From: JBCBRD01 sp039819885
Lineage (GTDB): Bacteria; Pseudomonadota; Alphaproteobacteria; Rhizobiales; Hyphomicrobiaceae
DNA length: 6,183 nucleotides
Assembly: GCA_039819885.1 (NCBI GenBank)
Contig: JBCBRD010000191.1
Coordinates: forward strand, 1 to 6,183
Reading direction: 5' to 3'
The notes under the pieces were generated by a model. The model had not been told where the DNA came from. It saw only the letters and a list, made by a program, of their open reading frames with translations, and did not search any database. The position numbers were made by a program, and so were the translations under genes. Below are positions 1 through 5,843 of the stretch, one piece after another (positions within the stretch are counted from its first letter, which is position 1; each line of letters begins with the position of its first letter).

Positions 1-41
1 AACGTCAAGGCCATACGGTGTTTGAGGATGGGATCAGCCAG
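1..41. repeat. 41-bp direct copy of the moxR 3' region, left arm of a fold-back
   Basis: Bases 1-41 are identical to bases 225-265 inside the moxR gene and lie in the same orientation. Bases 4-42 are also the exact reverse complement of 120-158, so the left edge of the window can fold into a 39-bp perfect stem with a 77-base loop. This is read directly from the sequence. A short copy of a neighbouring gene in both orientations at the very edge of a window is most simply explained as an assembly or chimeric-read artefact. Confidence 0.9.
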
Positions 42-158
42 CCAAGCCTTCATGATGGCTGTCCGCGCCCGCGCGTTGATTGATGGTCGCCTGGCTCCAT
101 CGGTTGATGATGTCGTTGCGCTGGCTGATCCCATCCTCAAACACCGTATGGCCTTGAC
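37..158 (+). repeat. Inverted, slightly diverged copy of moxR codons 270-310
   Basis: This 122-bp segment is the reverse complement of 228-349 with six mismatches. Read on the plus strand from 37 it encodes ASQAFMM...KHRMALT, exactly residues Ala270 to Thr310 of the MoxR protein encoded on the opposite strand. All six differences are synonymous (Gln, Ala, Asp, Leu, Val and Ala codons). The similarity stops at 158, where the stop codon of the main moxR gene begins. Past this point the plus-strand frame runs on for ten unrelated codons to a TGA at 187-189. The fragment has no start or AAA+ core and is not a functional gene. It looks like a piece of a second moxR allele or strain variant joined in reverse. 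Confidence 0.9.
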
Positions 159-1156
159 TACTCCAGGACGCTTGCGAGACGGGCGATGATGGCGCTGATG
201 CTTTCGCCTTCCGCGCGCGCTGAAAACGTCAAGGCCATACGGTGTTTGAGGATGGGATCAGCCAGGGCGACGACATCATCAACCGATGGAGCCAAGCGAC
301 CGTCAATCAACGCGCGGGCGCGGACAGCCATCATGAAAGCCTGGCTGGCACGTGGCCCTGGTCCCCATGCCACGTTCTTGTCGGTGTCTTCATTCACGCC
401 GGTTCCAGGGCGTGCGGAGCGTACCAGTGTTAGGATCGCCTCGACGACTTTGTCGGGCACAGGGATCTGGCGCACCAGCATTTGAATGTCTTGGATTTCA
501 GATGCGGACAGAACGCTTTCAAGCGTCTTTTTCTCACTACCTGTTGTGGCGTATAGCATGCGGCGTTCCGCGGACAGATCTGGGTAGTCCACATCGACTT
601 GGAGCAAGAACCGGTCAAGCTGTGCTTCGGGCAGTGGGTAAGTGCCCTCCTGCTCCAACGGGTTTTGCGTGGCCAGCACGTGAAATGGCTCGGGAACGTC
701 ATGGCGCTCACCGGCGACCGTCACGTGATGCTCCTGCATGGCTTGCAAAAGTGCGGATTGGGTCTTGGGTGACGCACGGTTGATTTCGTCCGCCATCAGA
801 AGCTGGGTAAAAACAGGGCCTCTGATGAAGCGGAACGAGCGCTTTTGATCTGCGCTTTCCTCGAGGACCTCGGAGCCGATGATGTCGGACGGCATCAAAT
901 CCGGGGTGAACTGAATGCGCTTCGCATCTAACCCCAACACTGTTCCGAGGGTGTCTACCAGAAGGGTCTTTGCCAGACCAGGTACGCCGATCAATAGTGC
1001 GTGGCCACCAGCAAGGATCGTGATCATCGCTCGGTTGATCACTTCATCTTGCCCGAAAATCACATTGGCAGCTTCGTTCTGGGCACGTTGCACGCGCTCG
1101 GCTGCTGCTTCGAGGCGCGGGACTATGGTGTCTTCAGTCTGGGTCAACGTGTTCAT
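158..1156 (-). CDS. moxR: MoxR-family AAA+ ATPase
   Basis: A 332-residue AAA+ ATPase of the MoxR family (AAA_3 plus lid domain), cytoplasmic. Members act as ATP-driven chaperones, usually maturing or activating partners encoded next to them such as VWA-domain proteins. Visible motifs are Walker A GVPGLAKT (57-64), Walker B LLMADE (119-124), a sensor-1 region ATQNPLEQEGTYPLPEAQLDRF with Asn165 and Arg182, and a GPGPRAS sensor-2 motif around Arg269. The ATG at 1156 is preferred over the in-frame ATG at 1228 because it has an AAGAG-like ribosome site upstream and because the extra 24 residues do not look like MoxR. The stop at 158-160 gives a plausible family C-terminus. The usual DUF58 partner would follow on the minus strand, but the window folds back there. 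The gene is divergent from the DUF1285 gene. Confidence 0.93.
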   Translation of the reverse strand: MNTLTQTEDTIVPRLEAAAERVQRAQNEAANVIFGQDEVINRAMITILAGGHALLIGVPGLAKTLLVDTLGTVLGLDAKRIQFTPDLMPSDIIGSEVLEESADQKRSFRFIRGPVFTQLLMADEINRASPKTQSALLQAMQEHHVTVAGERHDVPEPFHVLATQNPLEQEGTYPLPEAQLDRFLLQVDVDYPDLSAERRMLYATTGSEKKTLESVLSASEIQDIQMLVRQIPVPDKVVEAILTLVRSARPGTGVNEDTDKNVAWGPGPRASQAFMMAVRARALIDGRLAPSVDDVVALADPILKHRMALTFSARAEGESISAIIARLASVLE

Positions 1157-1228
1157 GATGAGCGTGCTCTTGGGCCTAATTTGACAGCGATGGGTGCGTG
1201 TTTTCGGCGTTTGGTTTGTTGTGATCAA

Positions 1229-1353
1229 GATGCTAGCCAGGACTATAGCGTCGTGAGCTGCGGCGTGAGGGTCAAGTGAACGTTACGTAAGGCGTTGATG
1301 CATCGGACGGCTCTTGGTGAAAATAAATATATTGCAGGTGTTGGAGTTTTACT
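1229..1353. promoter_or_regulatory. Divergent intergenic region between moxR and the DUF1285 gene
   Basis: This region must hold promoters firing in both directions. On the minus strand a TTGACC hexamer (1275-1270) and a TATAGT hexamer (1247-1242) face moxR. Their 22-bp spacing is too long for a standard sigma-70 promoter, so this is only a candidate. On the plus strand an A/T-rich block at 1321-1333 containing TATATT could be a -10 region for the DUF1285 gene, without a convincing -35. An 8-bp palindrome TTACGTAA lies at 1283-1290. None of these is decisive. Confidence 0.3.
1343..1346 (+). promoter_or_regulatory. Ribosome binding site deciding the GTG start of the DUF1285 gene
   Basis: A GGAG core ends seven bases before the GTG at 1354. 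It supports a non-ATG start, since no in-frame ATG gives the conserved N-terminal region. Confidence 0.7.
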
Positions 1354-1950
1354 GTGAGCAACAACCGGATTGCGAGGCTCGATGCACTTGTTGCCGCAGC
1401 AAGTACCAACGGGACTGCGCCTGTCGATCAGTGGGATCCTCCGTATTGCGGTGATATCGGGCTTCGGATTGCTCGTGATGGGGCGTGGTCATATGGAGGC
1501 ACACCTATCAATCGTGCGCAATTGGTGAAGTTGTTCGCGCGTGTTTTGCGGCGGGATTCGAATGGTCGACACTATCTCGTGACCCCTGCTGAGAAGGTGG
1601 ACGTGATTGTCGAAGATGCGCCATTTCGCGCCGTAGAAATGCAGGTTGACGGGATTGGCGATGATCAGACCCTGACTTTTCGCACGAATTTGGACGACAT
1701 CGTTGTTTGTGGCCCAGACCATCCGCTTGTTTTCAGGACTGAACCGGGCACGGGTGGGTTGAAGCCCTATGTGTTTGTTCGGGGACGTCTTGAGGCGCTC
1801 GTGACTCGTGCTGTCTATATGGATTTGGTGGCCCTGGCGCGACCATCTCATGGTGTCGAGGGCGATTTGTCTGCAAGTACGGATGATATGTTGGAAGTCG
1901 TTAGTGGCGGGGCGTCGTTTCCTCTGATCCCAGATTTTCAGGCGGCTTGA
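1354..1950 (+). CDS. DUF1285 domain-containing protein
   Basis: A 198-residue cytoplasmic protein of unknown biochemical function. I recognise the DUF1285 family from a run of conserved segments: YCGDIGLRIARDGAWSYGGTPI (31-52), LVKLFARVLRR (57-67), YLVTPAEKVDVIVEDAPF (74-91), LTFRTNLDDIV (107-117), GPDHPL (120-125) and PYVFVRGRLEALVTRAVYMDLV (138-159). The length is usual for the family and the protein appears complete. It has no signal peptide or membrane segment. The start is a GTG with a good GGAG site. Divergence from moxR is, to my knowledge, a common alphaproteobacterial arrangement. There the gene is often followed by a NUDIX CoA pyrophosphatase and a CCA-adding enzyme. Here it is followed only by a 60-bp gap and the convergent end of the photolyase gene, so that neighbourhood seems to have been broken. 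Confidence 0.88.
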   Translation: MSNNRIARLDALVAAASTNGTAPVDQWDPPYCGDIGLRIARDGAWSYGGTPINRAQLVKLFARVLRRDSNGRHYLVTPAEKVDVIVEDAPFRAVEMQVDGIGDDQTLTFRTNLDDIVVCGPDHPLVFRTEPGTGGLKPYVFVRGRLEALVTRAVYMDLVALARPSHGVEGDLSASTDDMLEVVSGGASFPLIPDFQAA

Positions 1951-2010
1951 CGTTTGCGCAGTCAGTTTTGAATGCCGTGTTGCGCCGTGTCGTCGGGACC
2001 ACTGAGCATA

Positions 2011-3267
2011 TCAGCGGGCGACGCCCAACTCAGCCAGCACGCCGGGGATCTTTTCTTTCAGTTTGAAGAACCCTGCTTTTGCGTGGGGCCAGAACGCATT
2101 GTCCCAATCGCGACGGATGCGGTGGAGCGCGATGCTGTTTGCTGCCAAGCACTGTTCAACCGCATCCAAAGCCATGCGGGATGGGCCGACAGGTGCCTCT
2201 GGAGTGATGATCGTTTGGGCACCGACGGATTTGCAGAATGCGGTGAGATTGGCGGCCGTATCCAAGTGGTCTTGAACGGTGTCAATCGAGGCCACCTCGG
2301 ACATAGCAGGGATGTCCAGTTCGCTGGAGGCGGCTTGAAGGGCCGCGTTTGCGGCGGCTGATTTAAAGGCCAAAACGCCCTCAGATAGGGCCAGCCGGCT
2401 AATGTCTGCAGGCAGGAATGCAATGCCCTTTAGATCTGACAGATCGAGGCCAAGGCTTTGAGGATGCAGGTCATCTTCATGCAGCAAGAGAATTGCTGGA
2501 GTATTGGGTAGCGGCGTGTTGCGTTGTTGCAGAGGTGTCTTTGTAAGTACTGGGAGGTTGTCTTCGAGCGGCTCGGCGACACCGCTCAACTGGGGTGTCT
2601 GGAGGAACCGGCCATCGGTGAACGTCGCGATGTTGTCAGAGCGTGCAAGATACGTTTTACCCTTGGTTTGCAGTCCGCCGACCCATCTCCATGACAATGT
2701 GTTTGAGGCGGGATCGCCGTCATACAGATGGTTGTAGAAAAAGTCGCCGCCAAGGGTCCAGGGTAGTTCAAGGGTGAAAATCCAGATGCTCGCGAACCAC
2801 ATGCGTGCGTGGTTGTGAAGGTAGCCGGTTTCTTGCAGTTCTTTGGCCCAGGCATCAAAGCACGTGATGCCGGTGCGTCCTTCGACAGCCTCGGCGTAGG
2901 CTGAGGCCATTGCATCGTCTGTTTGGAGATTGCGGCGGTCGTCCTCCAGGGCGTCAAGGTAGTGTGACCAGAGCTGCGGTCGATGTTCTAGCCAGCCCTT
3001 CCAGTATGAACGCCAGCAGACTTCCTGGATGAACTTTTCAGCACTCGATAATGCGTGCCGCTCAAGAACACGCTGAACAATTTCCTGCTCGGAGATGATC
3101 CGGTGTCGTGTGTAAGGCGAAAGGTTGGAGACGTTCCCGCGCGTAGCAGGACCGAAATCATAGTTTCTCGCCTTTGCGTAGGCACGGCCCGCGCGGGGGA
3201 GGAAATCTCCGAGGGCTTCTAACGCCGCTGCTCGCGTTGGAGCGACGCCCATAGGTTGACTACTCAT
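2011..3267 (-). CDS. Photolyase/cryptochrome-like flavoprotein with a permuted domain order
   Basis: A 418-residue protein of the DNA photolyase/cryptochrome superfamily; members bind FAD and use light to repair pyrimidine dimers or to signal. The helical FAD-binding domain is at the N-terminus (about 20-220). It contains RNYDFGPATRGNVSNLSPY (34-52), KFIQEVCWRSYWKGWLEHRP (78-97), TGITCFDAW (132-140), TGYLHNHARMWFASIWIF (147-164), LPWTLGGDFF (168-177) and DGDPASNTLSWRW (183-195). Trp170 and Trp193 align with two electron-transfer tryptophans of E. coli photolyase by my manual comparison. Canonical photolyases begin with an alpha/beta antenna domain, which is absent here. Instead residues about 256-418 look like that domain: strand AILLLHEDDLH, then GAQTIITPEAPVGPSRMALDA, then IALHRIRRDWDNAFWPH and KAGFF. 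The gene starts 6 bp after the response regulator stop and has no strong ribosome site, so coupled translation is likely. Whether it is a repair enzyme or a photoreceptor cannot be told. Confidence 0.85.
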   Translation of the reverse strand: MSSQPMGVAPTRAAALEALGDFLPRAGRAYAKARNYDFGPATRGNVSNLSPYTRHRIISEQEIVQRVLERHALSSAEKFIQEVCWRSYWKGWLEHRPQLWSHYLDALEDDRRNLQTDDAMASAYAEAVEGRTGITCFDAWAKELQETGYLHNHARMWFASIWIFTLELPWTLGGDFFYNHLYDGDPASNTLSWRWVGGLQTKGKTYLARSDNIATFTDGRFLQTPQLSGVAEPLEDNLPVLTKTPLQQRNTPLPNTPAILLLHEDDLHPQSLGLDLSDLKGIAFLPADISRLALSEGVLAFKSAAANAALQAASSELDIPAMSEVASIDTVQDHLDTAANLTAFCKSVGAQTIITPEAPVGPSRMALDAVEQCLAANSIALHRIRRDWDNAFWPHAKAGFFKLKEKIPGVLAELGVAR

Positions 3268-3273
3268 CAGTCA

Positions 3274-4026
3274 TTATTCAGCAGAGAGCGTGTCCGTATC
3301 CTCGCGACGCCGTGCAGCGGCTCGGCGTGATCGACGATCGCGTGGTTCTTCGATAACTTTCTTTTCCTGGATCGTGATCTGTTGATCATCGTAGTGGAGC
3401 TCGCCCTCGAGCATGCCACGCCAGAATTTCAACATCCGGCGCACACGTTGGCGGTTCGTGATGACTTCTTCGCCCGGACGTTGCTCCTCACGGACGCCGT
3501 AACGGCGAAGGATGCGTTGCAAGCTGCGCCGATGCTTGGAGATCAGTCGCGCTGTTCGGCTCATGTTGCGATCTTGCGCTTCGAACACGGACAGCAAATA
3601 ACGAAGTTCTTGCACCTCCGGACGGCTCATTGGAGTTGAGCGCACAAACACCTTGTTTTCACCGCGCAATGCTGCCGCGATCGCGTCGGCCTCAGCCGGT
3701 TTCGTGAGGTAGTCAACCGCACCGAGTTTTGTGGCTGATACCGCCGTCGATAAATCACCGTATCCCGTAAGTACGATGGCGCGCGCGTCGGGGCGCACCC
3801 GGCGAAGAAGATCGAGCAGGTCCAAGCCTGACCCATCCTCTAGCCGCAAATCAAAAATTGCATACGCTGGCGGGTTCGATGTGATCGCTTGTGTCGCATC
3901 AGCAACAGTTGAGATACCCACGGTGTCAAAGCCCCGTTTACTCAGCGCGCGGGTCGCCGCTCGCGTGAAGAAGGGATCATCGTCAACGATGAATAAGGAT
4001 TGGTCGCGGGTCAAATTGTTGTTCAT
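3274..4026 (-). CDS. RegA/ActR/PrrA-like response regulator with a C-terminal extension
   Basis: A 250-residue two-component response regulator. The receiver domain (about 10-125) has the acidic cluster Asp15-Asp17, the phosphoacceptor Asp59 in FDLRLEDGSGLDLL, Thr87 in VLTGYGDLSTAV and Lys109 in DYLTKP. A Fis-type helix-turn-helix follows at about 140-175 (FEAQDRNMSRTARLISKHRR and the next residues), matching the RegA/ActR family of redox-responsive regulators. Those proteins usually have about 180 residues and end near here. This one continues for some 70 residues: LKFWRGMLEGELHYDD (199-214), then a very basic RDRRSRRAAARRRED (229-243). No histidine kinase is encoded in the window, so the input is unknown. 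The ATG at 4026 puts the receiver at the expected place, although its ribosome site is weak. Regulation of the downstream photolyase gene is inferred from the 6-bp spacing. It is probably a paralogue of, not the same as, the regBA-type regulator. Confidence 0.85.
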   Translation of the reverse strand: MNNNLTRDQSLFIVDDDPFFTRAATRALSKRGFDTVGISTVADATQAITSNPPAYAIFDLRLEDGSGLDLLDLLRRVRPDARAIVLTGYGDLSTAVSATKLGAVDYLTKPAEADAIAAALRGENKVFVRSTPMSRPEVQELRYLLSVFEAQDRNMSRTARLISKHRRSLQRILRRYGVREEQRPGEEVITNRQRVRRMLKFWRGMLEGELHYDDQQITIQEKKVIEEPRDRRSRRAAARRREDTDTLSAE

Positions 4027-4150
4027 GTTGGTTTCTACGCCATGCCTCGTCGTTCGGACTGCTTTTTCGGCACATGAAAGTTGACGGGATCACCTAAGAC
4101 TTTTGGGCAATCTCCTCATCGGGTCGAATTTTGGCCGATGCGCCGCTTTT
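4027..4150 (-). promoter_or_regulatory. Upstream region of the response regulator-photolyase pair
   Basis: This is the 124-bp gap between the end of the PNPOx-like gene and the start of the response regulator. It is the most likely place for the promoter of the two-gene unit. I find no convincing -35/-10 pair, and no hairpin with a T-tract that would terminate the upstream gene, so read-through from it remains possible. Confidence 0.25.
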
Positions 4151-4834
4151 TCACGGTGCTAGCCATGTCGCTTTCCAGTGTCCGGACTGCTGAGTAAAGA
4201 GGGCGCGCCGGTGGCCGGTTGCAGCGAGGTAGAGCCATTCGATTGTGTGAATGGTGACTTCAAGTACGGCGAAGTTTTCAAGGCCTAGTTTATTGCCTTC
4301 GTCGCGAACTCGCTGGTGTTCGTGCAGTGCGTTGTGCTGGTGTTGTTCAAGGGGGCTGGATATTGGTGTGCCCGGTGGTATCTCCTGGCGATAGCAAACC
4401 AGTGATTGGGGTCTCGTTGTGTTCCAAACCCGATGGGTGTGATCATCGCAATGATGTAGGCAAGCAGTGGCCGTCATGCGTACTTGGATTTTGTTTTTGG
4501 CGTCATAAACGTGGACTGTGATCGCTGGGTTGGCGCTCAACTCGGCGTATTTTGCGCTCCGGCTGTCTGTATGGAAACTGAGGGTGTTTCGGCCAGGCTC
4601 AGCTGCTCTCAATATGACCGTTCGGATTGAAGGCGTTCCATCCGGGATGCTGATGGTCCCTATGGCCGGGGTGTGAAAGGGGCTTTTGCGGTCGCCAACT
4701 CCGCGCTCTAAAAGACGCCAGATCTGTTGGCGGGTTAATTCCAGATCGTTGTAAAAGCTTGGAGTTTGCACAGAGTTTGGGAAACCGGCTGAAGGCACAT
4801 CAGCCTGCTTTTGGTTGGTCATCTCGAGGCCCAT
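4151..4834 (-). CDS. PNPOx-like FMN split-barrel flavoprotein
   Basis: A 227-residue protein of the pyridoxamine 5'-phosphate oxidase-like FMN-binding split barrel superfamily, cytoplasmic. Visible segments are LTRQQIWRLLERGVGDRKSP (33-52), a strand with RTVILR (71-76), SFHTDSRSAKYAEL (86-99) and NKIQVRM (114-120), which together would line the FMN phosphate site. The C-terminus is EWLYLAATGHRRALF (199-213) with a final WKATWLAP. True PdxH ends in a different, PLP-related Arg-rich signature, so I would not call this pdxH. It is more like the broad family of PNPOx-like proteins whose substrate is unknown. Translation may start at the ATG at 4834 or at 4822 (MTNQKQ); neither has a clear ribosome site. 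Usg is encoded 101 bp upstream on the same strand. Confidence 0.82.
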   Translation of the reverse strand: MGLEMTNQKQADVPSAGFPNSVQTPSFYNDLELTRQQIWRLLERGVGDRKSPFHTPAIGTISIPDGTPSIRTVILRAAEPGRNTLSFHTDSRSAKYAELSANPAITVHVYDAKNKIQVRMTATACLHHCDDHTHRVWNTTRPQSLVCYRQEIPPGTPISSPLEQHQHNALHEHQRVRDEGNKLGLENFAVLEVTIHTIEWLYLAATGHRRALFTQQSGHWKATWLAP

Positions 4835-4888
4835 CTGGTGCGTTTCTGTCAGCCGGCGGGTGCTAGCCGACGGTTAAGAAACCTGGAA

Positions 4889-4904
4889 CGCAAAACGATT
4901 TGCG
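4889..4904 (-). other. Short perfect hairpin between usg and the PNPOx-like gene
   Basis: CGCAAA and TTTGCG flank a four-base loop, making a 6-bp stem. On the minus strand it lies 31 bases past the usg stop, but no T-tract follows, so it is at best a weak terminator or processing site. It could equally be chance. Confidence 0.3.
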
Positions 4905-4935
4905 ATGGACCAAGTGTTGGATCTAGCGCTTGCGG

Positions 4936-5199
4936 CTAGTTCAAGCGGAAATCGGCATCAAGCGTTGCGATCTCTGATGGTGTCACCAGTTGTCGATGAG
5001 CGACGGTCACACGAAACAGCTTACCGTCCAGGCTGCTTTCCCAGAAATCCAGGAAACCCTTCAGCTTCGGAAACTTTGGATGCAGATCATAATCCTGCCA
5101 GAGGTAGCTCTGTAGCAGGGATGGGTGGTCTGGAAGGCGATACAAGATCTCAGCGGTGGTGAGTACAGAACCCTCGAGAATGTCTCGGAATGTCGTCAT
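4936..5199 (-). CDS. usg: Usg family protein
   Basis: A complete 87-residue small protein of the Usg family, which is widespread in Alphaproteobacteria and was first noted upstream of tryptophan genes in Caulobacter; its function is unknown. The diagnostic core is LTTAEILYRLPDHPSLLQSY (13-32), then WQDYDLHPKFPKLKGFLDFW (34-53), LDGKLFRVTVAHRQLVTPSE (57-76). There is no signal peptide or membrane segment, and several aromatic residues are conserved. The ATG at 5199 is preceded by a strong AGGGAG ribosome site about 12 bases upstream, slightly farther than ideal. No tryptophan gene is nearby. The gene is followed by the PNPOx-like gene on the same strand. Confidence 0.88.
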   Translation of the reverse strand: MTTFRDILEGSVLTTAEILYRLPDHPSLLQSYLWQDYDLHPKFPKLKGFLDFWESSLDGKLFRVTVAHRQLVTPSEIATLDADFRLN

Positions 5200-5600
5200 G
5201 GTCTGGCTATTCTCCCTCGGTGATTGCCTGATGCTTCTTGGCCGTTCCCTCTTGTGTGCGCTTGTGTGGTGTTCGCGCTTGGTTCGAATCTGTTTCGAGT
5301 GACAATGCTACGGGCGAATTCTCGATGGAATCCAGAAGAAAATAGGTGAAATTGTAGGGATTTCATTGTGTTGCTAGTCGATCTGGTTGGCTGCTAGCAG
5401 GTTTAGGCACCCTCCTGCTGGATTTTGCATACAAAAAACCCAGCTTGCGCCGGGTTTGTCTTTTGATGCCTGTTTGTTGGCTGAGTTGCTGCTTCTTGCG
5501 GCAGCTTGTTCTCGACCGCGTTGGTTGGCCGTCATCGTTCGGGCGCGCTGGATATCGTCGTGGTCTTTTCTAATTGGTCAGCGGCACACGGTCGGTGAGC
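5200..5600. other. Gene-free stretch upstream of usg containing one terminator
   Basis: These 401 bp separate the small secreted protein array from usg. The only clear element is the intrinsic terminator at 5430-5457. Bases 5200-5429 should hold the usg promoter, but I cannot pick a reliable -35/-10 pair. Bases 5458-5600 would be the 3' untranslated part of the secreted-protein transcript. A 10-bp palindrome CTGCTAGCAG lies at 5391-5400. I see no convincing coding sequence on either strand. Confidence 0.6.
5430..5457 (-). terminator. Rho-independent terminator after the small secreted protein genes
   Basis: On the minus strand, AAACCC pairs with GGGTTT. An inner GC/GC pair closes around a GCAA loop after one mismatch, and a run of six T residues (counting three from the stem) follows at once. 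This is a classic intrinsic terminator oriented to end transcription coming from 5601-6183. On the plus strand the hairpin is followed by a weaker T-rich TTTGTCTTTT, so it may also work in that direction. Confidence 0.8.
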
Positions 5601-5789
5601 TTATTGGCCGGTGAAGATGCCGTTTGGCACCAGGACGCGTCCTTCGGATGCGGAGTCTGCGTCGACGCGGACTTCACCAAAGCGTTCTTGCTCTTCGAAG
5701 AAGCTGTCAGCGTCGAATGCGTTTGCTGAACCGGCAACTGCCAGTGTGAGCAGGGCAGATGCGACGAGTGTGCTGAAGATTTTGTTCAT
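5601..5789 (-). CDS. Small secreted protein with FFEEQxxFG motif
   Basis: A 62-residue protein of no family I recognise. Residues 1-24 are a typical Sec signal peptide: a Lys at position 3, a hydrophobic core (STLVASALLTLAVAG) and a signal peptidase I site at ANA before Phe25. The mature part is about 38 residues, acidic, beginning FDADSFFEEQERFGE and ending VRVDADSASEGRVLVPNGIF. Its signal peptide and FFEEQ motif closely match the 66-residue protein encoded just upstream, so the two are paralogues, but its C-terminal half is different and lacks the repeats. The ATG at 5789 has a good GGAG ribosome site seven bases upstream, and the 54-bp gap to the upstream gene is A-rich and unstructured on the minus strand. 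An intrinsic terminator lies about 140 bases past the stop. It is a real gene on these grounds; its role is unknown, probably periplasmic or extracellular. Confidence 0.8.
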   Translation of the reverse strand: MNKIFSTLVASALLTLAVAGSANAFDADSFFEEQERFGEVRVDADSASEGRVLVPNGIFTGQ

Positions 5790-5843
5790 GATCGTTCTCC
5801 GTTGATTTTGTTTTGTTTGTTTTAGCGAGGTCTGTTGCTGGGC

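Noticed and set aside
1..158. Inverted repeats considered as terminal repeats of an insertion sequence
   Set aside because: The arms are pieces of moxR coding sequence, no transposase is present and no target-site duplication is visible.
352..783. Plus-strand 143-residue open frame
   Set aside because: It is the antisense of moxR; the minus-strand frame has all AAA+ motifs.
1972..2361. Plus-strand 129-residue open frame following the DUF1285 gene
   Set aside because: It lies opposite the photolyase C-terminal domain, has no ribosome site and shows no family resemblance.
4151..4834. Calling the flavoprotein PdxH
   Set aside because: The C-terminal signature and overall layout fit the broad PNPOx-like superfamily better, and substrate residues cannot be confirmed.
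5374..5535. A 53-residue minus-strand frame, starting MTANQRGREQAAARSSNSAN, past the small secreted genes
   Set aside because: No ribosome site precedes the ATG and the frame runs through the strong terminator hairpin. The apparent composition is likely chance.
5387..5614. Plus-strand 75-residue open frame with a hydrophobic stretch
   Set aside because: It starts with TTG without a ribosome site, crosses the terminator and overlaps the end of the 62-residue gene on the other strand.
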